A stretch of DNA of 64,000 bases, taken from positions 86,306,592 to 86,370,591 of the forward strand of contig NC_092347.1 of NCBI RefSeq assembly GCF_963676685.1. Reading direction: 5' to 3'. The notes under the pieces were generated by a model, which made no database searches, was not told the DNA's origin, and worked only from the letters and a program-made list of their open reading frames with translations. The translations under genes and the position numbers were made by a program. The DNA comes from Mytilus edulis. Taxonomy: Eukaryota > Mollusca > Bivalvia > Mytilida > Mytilidae. Below, in pieces: positions 24,236-36,418 of this stretch (its first letter is position 1; every line of letters begins with the position of its first letter).

Positions 24236-25690
24236 ATAGTAATCTTATGGCCACACTTAGCTTACAAGGGTGTGACATCTCTATAGAAATCCTATGGCCA
24301 CACTTGGCTTACAAGGGTGTGACATCTCTATAGAAATCCTATGGCCACACTTGGCTTACAAGGGTGTGACATCTCTATAGGAATCATATGGCCACACTTG
24401 GCTTACAAGGGTGTGACATCTCTATAGAAATCCTATGGCCACACTTGGCTTACAAGGGTGTGACATCTCTATAGTAATCCTATGGCCACACTTGGTTTAC
24501 AAGGGTGTGACATCTCTATAGAAATCCTATGGCCACACTTGGCTTACAAGGGTGTGACATCTCTATAGAAATCCTATGGCCACACTTGGCTTACAAGGGT
24601 GTGACATCTCTATAGAAATCCTATGGCCACACTTGGCTTACAAGGGTGTGACATCTCTATAGTAATCCTATGGCCACACTTGGCTTACAAGGGTGTGACA
24701 TCTCTATAGAAATCCTATGGCCACACTTGGCTTACAAGGGTGTGACATCTCTATAGAAATCCTATGGCCACACTTGGCTTACAAGGGTGTGACATCTCTA
24801 TAGAAATCCTATGGCCACACTTGGCTTACAAGGGTGTGACATCTCTATAGTAATCCTATGGCCACACTAAGCGTACAAAGGTGTGACATCTCTATAGTAA
24901 TCCTATGGCCACACTTGGCTTACAAGGGTGTGACATCTCTATAGAAATCCTATGGCCACACTTGGCTTACAAGGGTGTGACATCTCTATAGAAATCCTAT
25001 GGCCACACTTGGCTTACAAGGGTGTGACATCTCTATAGAAATCCTATGGCCACACTTGGCTTACAAGGGTGTGACATCTCTATAGAAATCCTATGGCCAC
25101 ACTTGGCTTACAAGGGTGTGACATCTCTATAGAAATCCTATGGCCACACTTGGCTTACAAGGGTGTGACATCTCTATAGTAATCCTATGGCCACACTTGG
25201 CTTACAAGGGTGTGACATCTCTATAGTAATCCTATGGCCACACTTGGCTTACAAGGGTGTGACATCTCTATAGAAATCCTATGGCCACACTTGGCTTACA
25301 AGGGTGTGACATCTCTATAGAAATCCTATGGCCACACTAGGTGTACAAAGATGTGACATCTCTATAGAAATCCTATGGCCACACTTGGCTTACAAGGGTG
25401 TGACATCTCTATAGTAATCCTATGGCCACACTTGGCTTACAAGGGTGTGACATCTCTATAGAAATCCTATGGCCACACTTGGCTTACAAGGGTGTGACAT
25501 CTCTATAGTAATCCTATGGCCACACTTGGCTTACAAGGGTGTGACATCTCTATAGAAATCCTATGACCACACTTGGCTTACAAGGGTGTGACATCTCTAT
25601 AGTAATCCTTTGGCCACACTTGGCTTACAAGGGTGTGACATCTCTATAGAAATCCTATGGCCACACTTAGCTAACAATGGTGGACATCTC
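24236..25690 (+). repeat. 47-bp satellite, about 31 copies
   Basis: The unit contains ATGGCCACACTTGGCTTACA and AGGGTGTGACATCTCTATAG, followed by AAATCCT or TAATCCT. Copies are nearly identical. Two divergent ones occur near 24865 (CACACTAAGCGTACAAAGGT) and 25337 (CACACTAGGTGTACAAAGAT). Each unit can fold a stem CACACTTG / CAAGGGTGTG around GCTTA. It starts about 190 bases after the TBRG1 stop. Confidence 0.95.
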
Positions 25691-26559
25691 CACATTCTAT
25701 TTCCTTTTAGAAACCTTTTGAGATACTGGTTTTGTAGTAATGATACACACCTTCAACAATTTAAATGCTAAAATTTCATTGGCTTTTATCATAATTGCCA
25801 GAACAGAAATTGAAACCAAGCATTGTCACATCCATGTAAGCAAAGCTTGGGCACAAGATTTTATTATCATTTCATATGATATGGTTTGGAAAGTATGAAG
25901 ACAAATACTTAGTTTCACAAACTTTTCTTCTTGTCACAAAACTGCAAAATATAACTGTATTTGATGACTTGTTTACTAGGAAGGATGGTAATGGGTGCTT
26001 GTAACCATAAAATTTCATACAATAATTGCCACACCAGTTACCCAAATTTATTGTTTATGAAAGGATAAAGTCTAGGATTAAAACCTAACTTTTGGTAACG
26101 TTTTTATATGAAAAAAGAATATTTTTAACACAGATTTTCTGTTAAACAGCAACTGGTTAAGGTCACAGAAACTAAGATAGATCCATAACAGTGCAGAAAA
26201 GGGTTAAGGGTAATATGTCTTCCTGAGAACTGTTACATTGTGAACTAGCAGATTAAAAATCTGGCTCAGCTTTGCAGTTTAGTACAAAAGCAGGGCTGCT
26301 ATTCATATCATATTAACATGTTCTTGTCCTGAATATGTATATATCTTGCTGCTGGACGTTCCACATGTATCCATCATTTTAATGGGTTTGAGATTTACAT
26401 GTCCATGGTCAAGGTTACAAAGATACTTTAACAAAAAATCAAAATAAAAGCAGAGATTTTATGACAACAACTTATGAAGAATCTTGATTTATTATTATAA
26501 CCTAATTTAGGTTTATGATCTAACTGAATAACCATACTAATATTTTGGTAAATATCTGT

Positions 26560-27560
26560 GATATTGTATGAATGTAAGGTATACATGTCTTTCACACAGG
26601 ATTCATCTGACATCATGTTGATGGTATATTGTATGATTGTAAGGTATACATGTCTTTCACACAGGATTCATCTGACATCATGTAGATGGTTCATTAGTGT
26701 ATGTGCAACAGCTTAACAATATTGGAGATCTGAATTGATTGTATAAAAATGATGAAAAAATGAAGGTGTACATGTCTGTATAGCAGGGTTCATCTAACCT
26801 TGCCCTAATTATACCCTGCTTTAAAAAATTGGGGTTATACCGTTTCACCTTTGTCTGTTCGTCTATCCATCAGTTCTTACATCTGTCCCATGTATATTTT
26901 TCGTGGCATTCTTCTCATTAACTACATTACATGGATTTCTGAAATTTTGTTTCATGATTTTTTTGAGTCGTCTATACAGTGTGATGCGTTTTCAAATTCA
27001 TCATTCAACAATTCCTGTACTTTACCTTATACTGTTGGCGGGCGAGAGTATCATTAATGAACAGTAGAGCACAAATTCACTTATTTTATTGGTTTATTGG
27101 TCAATGTAAAGTTTTGTGGTTATGTTCGTTTCTCAGAAACTAGAAGCAATAGGTCAACTATATTTTGTAAGTGGATTGATTGTATGGTGTACATTTCCGT
27201 AGGTAAGGGTTTCCACCGACCTCAACCTAATTTTCATAATTTGTTGGTCATCATTATGTTACGAGGTTAGGACTGTTTCTCACATACTGTATGCAACATG
27301 TCAATTATATTTGGTGTATGGAATGATTGAAAGATGTACATGTCCGTATGGTACGATTAATCTGACCTTGGCCTCAATTTCATGGTTCATTGCTTAATTC
27401 AATTGTGGTTATGTCCGTTTTTCTAATTCTTTTTAAGCAACATGAACATTATAGTTGGTAAGTGGAACATATCTGCCTTGCAGGGTTCGTCTTACTTTGA
27501 CCTCAATTTTCAAAATCATTTTTCTAATGAACTGATTATTTCCTATCAGAGAATATCTCG
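26560..27560 (+). repeat. Degenerate repeated-monomer region
   Basis: Related phrases recur, e.g. GTAAGGTATACATGTCTTTC at about 26574 and 26639, then GGTGTACATGTC, GGTGTACATTTCCG and AAGATGTACATGTCCG, each followed by GGTTCATCTGAC-like words. The period is roughly 65 bases at first and over 150 later. An element of another family (core CAGTGTGATGCGTTTTCA) sits inside at about 26835-27060. No coding content. Confidence 0.55.
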
Positions 27561-27755
27561 GTAAGTTCAAAACCTGTCTTATCCTTTATCATTTTTCTTC
27601 TTTTATTTTTAAATCATTGTATGTTTTACGGATTTTTTTTATCTACATGTACCTTATTTCTTTTCTGTGCTTCTTGTTACCACTAGCTAAATTAAATGTT
27701 AATTATGATAATGCTACGCTGGTTTGAAAAACACTAAGTTGTCCTTACATCTAGC

Positions 27756-27791
27756 CAGGGACTTTCTATACTTTAGTATAGAAAGTCCCTG
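27756..27791. repeat. Perfect 17-bp palindromic hairpin
   Basis: CAGGGACTTTCTATACT, then TT, then AGTATAGAAAGTCCCTG. A 17-bp perfect stem with a 2-base loop forms a compact foldback, probably part of a dispersed element. Confidence 0.85.
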
Positions 27792-29360
27792 ATCTGGCAC
27801 AGTGTAAATCAACAAATCAGTTTTAATTCAAGCATTATTTCAAAAGAAAAAGTTGTATTTCCTGTTGTAAATAAAATCAACTAAATAATAGGATTATTAA
27901 TGCTTATACTTATAAACAGCCTAACCATAAACATGTCAAGTAAGATTCCGATGACTTGTGAACTTTTTACCCTTAAAAATGTTATTCAGACGTGTAAACA
28001 TGTGACGATTGAAAACCGTCAAAACGGGAAAACAAGATAATTTGTATATAGGACAGTGCATGAAAGTATAATAAGACCATTCGAAATAAACTGGTACAAC
28101 CTGGGAACAGTTTTGTTCTAACGTGAAATAAATCTGATGGGCTTTTCAGTATAAAATATATAAAATATAGTCAATATATATGTTCCTGGTACAACTAAGA
28201 AAAATGAACCAAATAAAACCTTAGTCCATGATCTGTATGTGATAAAAGAATATCGTGATTTTTGTTTCGATCTATTTTTATTTTTGGAAAGAAATTTTAG
28301 CAGTGAAAGGTACAGTTTTGGTTATCAGGGTAAACACTCATGCAGAGTCCTGTCTTTCAAATTGCCTTTCCTAAAGATAAAATTCGAAATTTTGATTTAA
28401 TTTTTGGTCTGACCAATTAAGAACAAAACATTTGGCAAATTAGTATTATGAAGATTCTTAAGCGATAGTATTTCACTGTGATTCGCCAACTGTTGTGCCA
28501 AAGTTATTATGAATAAAACTGTAGTCGGAATTCATCTGAACAGTAATAATTATAAACTTATGAAACCCATTTTAAATGTGTTCTCTACTGAGACCACTAT
28601 AAAAAGTGTGTTATAGTACTCTCAGATTTCTATTATACAATCATTTATATTGCCAAATGTGATTCAAAGACTTTTGGTTTGGGAAAATGCACAAACGTGC
28701 ACATAAAATCTTTTAATACACTAGTCACTAGCCCAACGTTGGACGTTTGGTGGTTTACGTACATTCATCCCAATTAAATTTTCGTCGCACTTTTCAGCGG
28801 AACAACAAGTCAGATGTTGACAAGCTTCAAATGAATATGCTTTTCTGTGTGTTGCTTTTCACATTTATTGCTCGTTAACTTCCTGATTGCCGAATACTTC
28901 TATATTCTTACACGTAATGGCCATGTATATGGATTATTCGACGCATTTTGTCAACAAAAAAGTCCAGGCTTCGTTTATTTATAGCAGGCTTCATGTGAGC
29001 ATGCTTTATCATGTGATGCTCTTTGGCATACTTCTTGAAGTTTGACAAATACTTATAGTACCGGTGGTATCATTAGTGAGCACTATAGATAAAAGCTTAA
29101 CTACTATATATATATATATGCCTGTTGAGATACGGATTTGGGTGAAATATAGGAGGCCCTGAACTATTTCTTAGTTCGATTCAAGATGACGCTATGCACA
29201 GTTTAATCACAACAGAGTATTTAGGTAACAGTTCTCTTTATTTTTAACCTTATTAATAAAATAAAAGTAACTAAAACTAGCATCAATAGGGATAACGTAT
29301 TTAAGACATATTACACACTTGATTTCGAATAAACTTGGATTATATGTGATCCCAAAACGC
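27792..29360. other. Intergenic upstream of MSMB-like gene A
   Basis: No gene seen. A short copy of the TGTGATGC-core repeat lies at about 28990-29090. Confidence 0.45.
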
Positions 29361-29367
29361 TATAAAA
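29361..29367 (+). promoter_or_regulatory. TATA box of MSMB-like gene A
   Basis: TATAAAA lies 55-61 bases before the ATG at 29422. This spacing fits a start site near 29390 and a 5' UTR of about 30 bases. Confidence 0.55.
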
Positions 29368-29421
29368 CAGTGTAAGGAAAATAGACATTATTCATCGGTT
29401 TGACACTCTCACGATAGCAGG

Positions 29422-32400
29422 ATGAGGGCTTTTGTTTTGCTATGTATTTTGTCTGTTTCATTTAGGCTGTGTACGGGCGCTTGTTTTATGATTCAACAAA
29501 AAGGTAAGTTATTTCTGGAATTCCGTTTGAAGTGTTTTGGAGATGTTATGCTTGGGTAAACAAACAAAAAATAGGGAACAGAAAGTATGGGAATTAAAAC
29601 TTAGGTGATAGGTTTGAATGCCAAGAAAAGACGAAGTTTTCAAATTTTAATTATAATTCGTAAATTAACAAAAGGACATCTCAAGACAATAGCCAAAATC
29701 AGGGAAAAGGACGATAACCGACAAAAGAAATATTTAAAAAAGAAAGAAAATAAAGAGGGTAAAAAAATACCAAATAGATATTCACACTTACATATCGATG
29801 AAAAACTAACTAAGCCATGGCAAAAAATGTAAACAACGGAAAGACAAACAATTATTATAGTCTCTACAACATAAAAAACAACGGAAAGACAAACAATAGT
29901 CTGTACAACATAAAAAAACAACGGAAAGACAAACAATAGTCTCTACAACTTAAAAAAAACATGAAGACTGAGCAAAATACTTGCAATTATGACACTACCC
30001 GAATTTCCACGTGATGAGCCTCTGATATTTTCTGTTCGCAAAAAACGAAATCGATGCATTTTGCAACTTTCGCGAAATGAAATTTCTAAGGCGAAACAGA
30101 TGCTGCATCCGCTGCTGATGTAGAAGTTTGAATAACTTTGATAAAGCTAGGAACTATATGTCGGATGTTCAAATAAACCTGAGAATGGAAATGGGGAATA
30201 TGTCAAAGAGACAACAACCCGACCGAACAGCCCAAGCAAGGCCACCAATGGGTCTTCAACACAGGAAATGTCTTGAACAATAGTGATAAAAATAAAATTG
30301 AGAATGGAAATGGGGAATGTGTCTAAGAGACAACAACCCGACCATAGATTAGACAACAGCAGATGGTCACCAACAGGTTCAATGCAGCGAGAAATTCCTG
30401 CACCCGGAGGCGTCCTTCAGCTGGCCCCTCGACACATATATATACTAGTTCAGTGTTAATGAACGCCATACTAAACTTCAAATTGTATACAAGAAACTAA
30501 AATTAAAAATAATACAAGACTAACAAAGACCAGAGGCTCCTGACTTGGAACAGGCGCATAAATGCGGCGGGGTTAAACATGTTTATGAAATCTCAGCCCT
30601 CCCCTTATACCTCTAGCCAATGTATAGTAGAAAAGTAAATGCAACTATAACAATACGCACATTAAATTCAGTTCAAGAGAAGTCCGAGTCTGATGTCAGA
30701 AGATGTAACCAAAGAAGAAAAAAAACCATAAATAACAACAGACCACTAGCAGTTAACTGACATGCCAGCTCCAGACTTCAATTAAACTGATTGAAAGATT
30801 ATGTCTTCATCATATGAGTATCAGGCAAATCCTTCCCATAAGGGGCTTAGTATCATACCATCATAACATATATGAGAAGAACATAACCCGTGTCATGCCA
30901 ACAACTTGTTTTAAATAAATGTGTTCAGTTCCGATGCAAAGACCCAATAAGTGAATCAAAATTAACGCCAAAATATGCAACCTTTAATGACCTGGCAACA
31001 GTATCGTAACTATATCCCTTCTTAATAAGTCTATTTAAAGGTTTTGTTAGCTCCTGAGGTGAATACTGACATTTTTGTGCTTTATAAAGAATATTTCCAT
31101 AAGAAAATTGGATGTGAAATACCTGAACGTATAAGAAGTCTGCATGTTGAGCTATATTTACGAATGATGTCCTTATACCGATGATAAAATTTAGTAAATG
31201 TTTTGACTAGTTTGTGATATCGAAAACCCTGGTGTAATCATTTTTCAGTAATACATAAATTTCTCTCGTTAATATCTAAAACGTAGTTACATACACGAGC
31301 GAATCGTACAAGTTGAGGTATATAAACACCGTAAGATGGTGACAAGGGAACATCACTATATAAAAATGGATAATTAACGATAGAAAATGAAAAATCATCT
31401 CTTTTATCATAAATTTTAGTATTAAGCTTTCCGTTAATGATATAAATATCAAGATCGAGGAAAGGGCAGTGGTCATTGTTAGTATTAGCTTTATTTAAAG
31501 TAAGTTCAACAGGATAAATTTCTTTAGTATACATACTTAAGTCGTCATTATTGAGAGCTTAAATATCATCCAAATATCTAAAAGTGTTATTAAATTTGTT
31601 TATCAGATGTTGTTTCGATGGGTCTTTGCTGATTTTTGTCATAAATTGTAACTCATAGCATTACAAAAACAGGTCCGCATTAATTGGTGCACAGTATGGC
31701 CCCATTGGAATTCCGATGACCTGACGATATACGTAATCCCCAAAGGGAACAAGAATGTTATCTAGTAAAAATTCAAGGGCAGATATAGTATCAAATAAAA
31801 TTGAGAATGGGAATGGGGAATGTGCCAAAGAGACAACAACCCGACCATAGAAAAAAAACAACAGCAGAAGGTCACCAACAGGTCTTCAATGTAGCGAGAA
31901 ATTCCCGCACCCGGAGGCGTCCTTCAGCTGGCTCCTAAACAAATATATACTAGTTCAGTGATAATGAACGCCATACTAATTTCCAAATTGTACACAAGAA
32001 ACTAAAATTAAAATAATACAAGACTAACAAAGGCCAGAGGCTCCTGACTTGGGACAGGCGCAAAAATGCGGCGGGGTTAAACATGTTTGTGAGATCTCAA
32101 CCCTCCCCCTATACCTCCAGCCAATGTAGAAAAGTAAACGCATAACAATACGCACATTAAAATTCAGTTCAAGAGAAGTCCGAGTCTGATGTCAGAAGAT
32201 GTAACCAAAGAAAATAAACAAAATGACAATAATACATAAATAACAACAGACTACTAGCAGTTAACTGACATGCCAGCTCCAGACTTCAATTAAACTGACT
32301 ATTAGATTATGATTTCATCATATGAACATCAGGTACAATCCTTGCCGTTAGGGGTTTAGTATCATACCATCATAACATATATGAGAAGAACATAACCCGT

Positions 32401-34146
32401 GTCATGCCAACAAGCATGTCCAATTAATGTACATAGTTTTTTTGTTTATTGATACTAAAAAATTACCTAAAAGAGTTTGAACATATATATTCTGACTTTT
32501 TAAATGCCCATTTAATTAGGTGTGTGAATTTTTCTTAATGAGAATGTGAGGCAATGTGGTATATAGGGTAGAAAAATCAAAACTTTGAACGGATTCAAAA
32601 TCACCAATATAAGCATGCAATTTATCAAGTATTTCCAACGAGTTCTTGACACTCCAAAGGAATTGATTCCACTATTTTCGAAGGCCTTATTTGAACAATT
32701 TATTATCAGGTTTTTGATTATACCAAGTGTACTGGTAAGAAGAATAGACAATTTAGTAGTGGAACAATGGCTTGAAGACGAAATAAATCTATATTTGTAA
32801 GGTGTTTTGTGTAGCTTCGGAACTTTCATTGTATTTGGTTCTGCTTGTAAAGCGACAGCTAAAAGTGTATGTTTGTTACAGATGTCGTTTTCTGAAAATG
32901 GAGTCAGTTGGAATGTTGGTGAATTGGTGATTTCTTTTCTCAGAACCTCAATGTAAAATTTTCGTCAAACAATAACAATATTATTAGCAGCTTTATCGGC
33001 CGGAACAAAAACAAATTCTTTGACTAGTTCTTTTGGTTTATGTTTGATACGAGAAATAGGTTTATTGTGGTTATTGTTAAGAATAAAATGTTCTTTAAAA
33101 TGTTGAATACGTATATCAACTATGTTCATTACTGAATTAAAAAAAGAGTCCAAAGATTTTTTGTCAGCAATTGGTAGGTTGTTCGAACGTCTTAGAAAAA
33201 ATATGCACTATTTGTGGAATCTTCCAGTGACTTTTGAATATAGTTATATACTATTTGTGGAATCTTCCAGTTAATAAAGTTATGTATTGATTACAGGCTG
33301 CTACTATGATAAGATAGGCTTCCTTATTCCATCCAAGGGAAGTGTAACAGTGTGGACTCCTGATTGTGTAGACTGTGCATGTGTTGCTACTGGAATCGAT
33401 TGTTGTTCGTATGTATACAATCTATACTTGTTGTTCGTATGTATACAATCTATACTTTGTTGTTCGTATGTATACAATCTATACTTGTTGTTCGTATGTA
33501 TACAATCTATACTTTGTTGTTCGTATGTATACAATCTATACTTTGTTGTTCGTATGTATACAATCTATACTTGTTGTTCGTATGTATACAATCTATACTT
33601 GTTGTTCGTATGTATACAATCTATACTTTGTTGTTCGTATGTATACAATCTATACTTTGTTGTTCGTATGTATACAATCTATACTTGTTGTTCGTATGTA
33701 TACAATCTATACTTGTTGTTCGTATGTATACAATCTATACTTGTTGTTCGTATGTATACAATCTATACTTTGACGCTATTTGCTGTACAATTATAACATG
33801 CTTAAAATACCATTTTTCATTTGTAATCTGTGAAAAACAATGTTTACTTTCATCAAAAACGGAATCGACGAATTTATCAGAATGATAAGAGGTTTGGGTA
33901 TATGTCAATGAGACAGCATCCCAACAACAAAAACACAATGTATACTTAATTACCCTCTGATATTTGTTAAGAATTTGGTAAAAAAAAATAATGTTCATTC
34001 ATTAAAGTATATATATTTACAGAACTGCAGGTAGACCGACAGAGTTCCCAGATGATTGTGAGATAGTAATGGATGGATGCTATGCTAGAGTGGTCAAGAA
34101 AAAGGATCATACCATAGAGTGTCCAATCTTTGCTATGGTTGGATAA
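29422..34146 (+). CDS. Beta-microseminoprotein (PSP94)-like secreted protein A
   Basis: Three exons, 29422-29503, 33297-33408 and 34023-34146, total 318 bases (105 aa) with intron phases 1 and 2. The signal peptide is MRAFVLLCILSVSFRLCTG. The mature protein has exactly ten cysteines, as in vertebrate MSMB, in a matching order: ACF, GCYYD, then TPDCVDCACVATGIDCCS, FPDDCEIVMDGCY, VVKKKDHTIECP. Vertebrate relatives are small secreted beta-rich proteins of about 94 residues found in seminal plasma and in snake and fish secretions. The molecular role is not settled, and the mussel role is unknown. Intron 1 (3.8 kb) holds a decayed retroelement. Intron 2 opens with a minisatellite that includes the exon 2 end. 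Two copies of CTATTTGTGGAATCTTCCAG precede exon 2 and look like decoy acceptors. Family membership is clear; function is not. Confidence 0.88.
29838..29957 (+). repeat. ~40-bp tandem repeat, 3 copies
   Basis: CAACGGAAAGACAAACAATA recurs three times, followed by GTCTCTACAAC or GTCTGTACAAC. It lies in intron 1 of MSMB-like gene A. Confidence 0.8.
30180..30290 (+). repeat. Truncated head of the 620-bp repeat family
   Basis: Begins TGAGAATGGAAATGGGGAAT and breaks off after about 110 bases, immediately before a full copy. Confidence 0.65.
30291..30905 (+). mobile_element. 620-bp dispersed repeat, full copy 1
   Basis: Runs from AATAAAATTGAGAATGG to TCATGCCAACAA. Internal landmarks are GACAACAACCCGACCATAG, CACCCGGAGGCGTCCTTCAG, CAGAGGCTCCTGACTTGG, GCGGCGGGGTTAAACATGTT and AGTCCGAGTCTGATGTCAGA. 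The same landmarks occur in order in 31794-32413. No ORF; non-autonomous, class unknown. Confidence 0.75.
30906..33180 (-). pseudogene. Decayed Penelope-type reverse transcriptase with nested insertion
   Basis: Read on the minus strand from 33180 down. Segments in order are VFVPADKAANNIVIV (about 32970), TMKVPKLHKTPYKYRFISSS, NSGINSF and LINCMLILVILNPF (32829-32512). A nested repeat follows at 31794-32413, then FDTISALEFLLDNILVPFGD and YRQVIGIPMGPYCAPINADL (RT palm region). The thumb-like tail (NNDHCPFLDLDIYI, VRFARVCNYVLD) is at 31534-31238. Several frameshifts and stops make it dead. PADKAANN, PKLHK and IPMG...CAP...ADL are hallmarks I associate with Penelope-like or related RTs; the exact clade is uncertain. 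It sits antisense in intron 1 of MSMB-like gene A. Confidence 0.75.
31794..32413 (+). mobile_element. 620-bp dispersed repeat, copy 2, nested in the RT
   Basis: Same landmarks and ends as copy 1. On the minus strand the RT frame reads up to TGGACATGC on one side and resumes at TTTGATACT on the other, so this is an insertion into the retroelement. The target duplication is short (about CAA) and ambiguous. Confidence 0.8.
33401..33772 (+). repeat. 28/29-bp minisatellite starting across the gene A exon 2 donor, 13 copies
   Basis: The unit is TTGTTGTTCGTATGTATACA followed by ATCTATAC, with an extra T in some copies. Copy 1 contains the last coding bases TGTTGTTC and the GTATGT donor (intron starts 33409). 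Every later copy repeats the same exon-end/donor word. The alternating 28 and 29 lengths leave long open frames through the array. Confidence 0.93.
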
Positions 34147-36418
34147 TAATGTTTCCCTGTCTTTATTTGATTTGAACAGATTTTTTTCGTATGCTGTTGA
34201 GACATAATTTAACATTCATTTGATGAAAATATTTTAAAGAAAAAAGTTTATCATGCTATGTACAACTCCGACTTGTTTTGCTTTATATTTAATTGCCTTA
34301 TCTTTATTCAAGATAGTGGAATTATTTAACTTGTATTAAATACTTTTTTCAAAATACAATTTCTGGATCGTCAGAACTTAGCGAAATATGGTCTTTAAAC
34401 CAAGCAAATTCTTTTTATTATGTTTTCATTAAAAAAGACTATTTTTAAATATAAAACAGTCTGGTTTTCTTTTGAACGCCAAACAAAACAGTGATACATA
34501 ATTTTTCTTGACCGCTGTAATGCCCCAAAACAGAGAAAGAATGTCAAACACAGCCTACGCAAAAATGCAGTGCTAACATTGTTTGGTTTAATTCAACCAG
34601 GCAACAACCAATGCACTGAGTGCAAGCAAATGGCATTGTCGTGGACTAACACAAAGATCACAAAAATAGTAACAAATCAGTGTTAAAATGTATTAAATAA
34701 ACCTGCACAGACAAAAAAAAACATTGAATGACTCGTATGTAGTATCTTTTTCCACATGTCGTAGCCACCATCCAAATTCCCAAACTGTTCCCTTGGTACC
34801 TTCTCCCTTTTAGTTGATAGCAATTGTCAATTTTGAGACCATAGTTTTTGGTTTGCCGAAGATTCACTTGAGGAATAAATGTCACACTACAGAATGATAT
34901 GCCACCAAAGTTTACACCATAACACCTAATTAGCTGTTGGTTTCTGTCTTAAATAGCGTTCAATAAAGGATATACAATGCACAATCGTTGGTTTATTAAA
35001 AAGATACCATGAGTCCAGAGTGCGAATTGTATATTTTTTACCACCTAACGCTTATTCAATGTGTCTTTTATTCGAATCATTGTTGTGAGTGACGACCTTT
35101 CAAATTAAGTAGGCAAGTAAGCAAGTTCATTTTATTAAGAGCTTGCACAAATGTACAGTTAACAATTAACGTGACCTTAAGATAGCTTTAACCATCGACA
35201 ATAGCATACATACATGTACAAGACATTACAATAAAAAAAAAGAACCATATAAGAAAAATACACATCAAAATAAAGATATTAGAACACATGCTTATCTAAT
35301 AAGATTAACACAAAATAAATTCCAATAAAAAAAGCATTATCTTAAAATATTTAACATTCTCTTGAAATAAAAGCACTTTTAAAATCTTGAACACGAATAA
35401 TAATTCAGAAAAAATCAATGAAGTTATATCAAGTTTTAAAATTCAGCAGGAGAAGAAAGCACTGGTTACATGAAGCTATTTAAAATAGCATATAGCCAGG
35501 AATGAAACCAATATGAAATTATGTACAAGATGTAGCAATCACTGCCTGCGAGTGGAGACATGTGATGGCATAATGTTCCAAAACTAGATAGATTATGCCA
35601 CAATTTCTTCTCTCCTAATATCAGCGATATATTCCATTAATATGTAATGTCTAGTACCCCCCCTTTTTTTTTTAAAGCGATATAGATATTTAACACACAA
35701 GTTCTATACATATATCAAAAGTCTTAAATTCAATAAAGTATTCACAGCAGAGAATATTATTTGACCATAAAGTTTGTAGATTTATTAAAAATTATACTTC
35801 AATTAAAGTCTATCCAACTGGTTACAGAACTATTATTTATGTATTAACACGTGCATTTTGTATCTTATCTCTGTAATTCAGATAACGAGTATAAAGATCC
35901 ATCCATTTGTAGATATATACAAGTGCGAAATGAGGCCGCTCCAATCATGCTTCAGTGATTCCCTATATAATCAACCAAACCCCACCCCCCCCCCCCCCCT
36001 CTCGCTGGATTCGTCTATGCTAAGATACATGATGTTTTATTAGGTAATATCATCTTCAGTACGGGACTTGAGGTCAATTTAATTATGAATCCAAGAAGGC
36101 ATCTTTTTATGTCGGTGCTCTCTTACACGTGCGCGGTTCAACGTGCCAAACTTAAGTTTGAGGAGATTCTCTGACGCTTTGTTTCTAAGACATAGACCAC
36201 ACACTCTTCGTTAGAGACACGCGTAAAATAAATTGCACACTGTTAAATGGAGGAGTCGCCTTATTTGTTTTAACATTCATTGTTAAACCCGAACACATTA
36301 CTATTTTATTGCGTATTTGGTGTAACAGGTTGGAATGATTTTAATCCGCTACAAAGTACAATTCTTCATAGTATTACGATGGATTATGAAGCGAAAATAT
36401 CGATGAAGTTACGACGTG
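34147..36418. other. Intergenic between MSMB-like genes A and B
   Basis: Mostly AT-rich. It holds a weak minus-strand exon-like ORF (34691-34883), a possible retroelement tail near 35110-35160 and a C run at 35985-35999. No clear promoter motif was seen directly before gene B. Confidence 0.4.
34691..34883 (-). other. Possible orphan or relic exon with cysteine motif
   Basis: The minus-strand frame includes NYGLKIDNCYQLKGRRYQGN and TTCGKRYYIRVIQC, preceded by an acceptor-like TTCTGTAG. The spacing CYxLKGRRYxG...C...C recalls von Willebrand C-like or MSMB-like exon 2 sequences. No partner exons were found and the 3' part runs into a T-rich stretch. Low confidence; it may be chance. Confidence 0.18.

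Noticed and set aside
24236-25690. CRISPR-like array of regular repeats
   Set aside because: The 47-bp units are directly abutting, without unique spacers, in a eukaryotic genome. It is a satellite.
29640-29936. 98-codon minus frame rich in Phe/Val
   Set aside because: Arises from A-rich sequence and a 40-bp tandem repeat read on the complementary strand.
35985-35999. C run as regulatory quadruplex
   Set aside because: An isolated 15-base homopolymer with no gene within reach on a consistent strand. Recorded only as low-complexity sequence.
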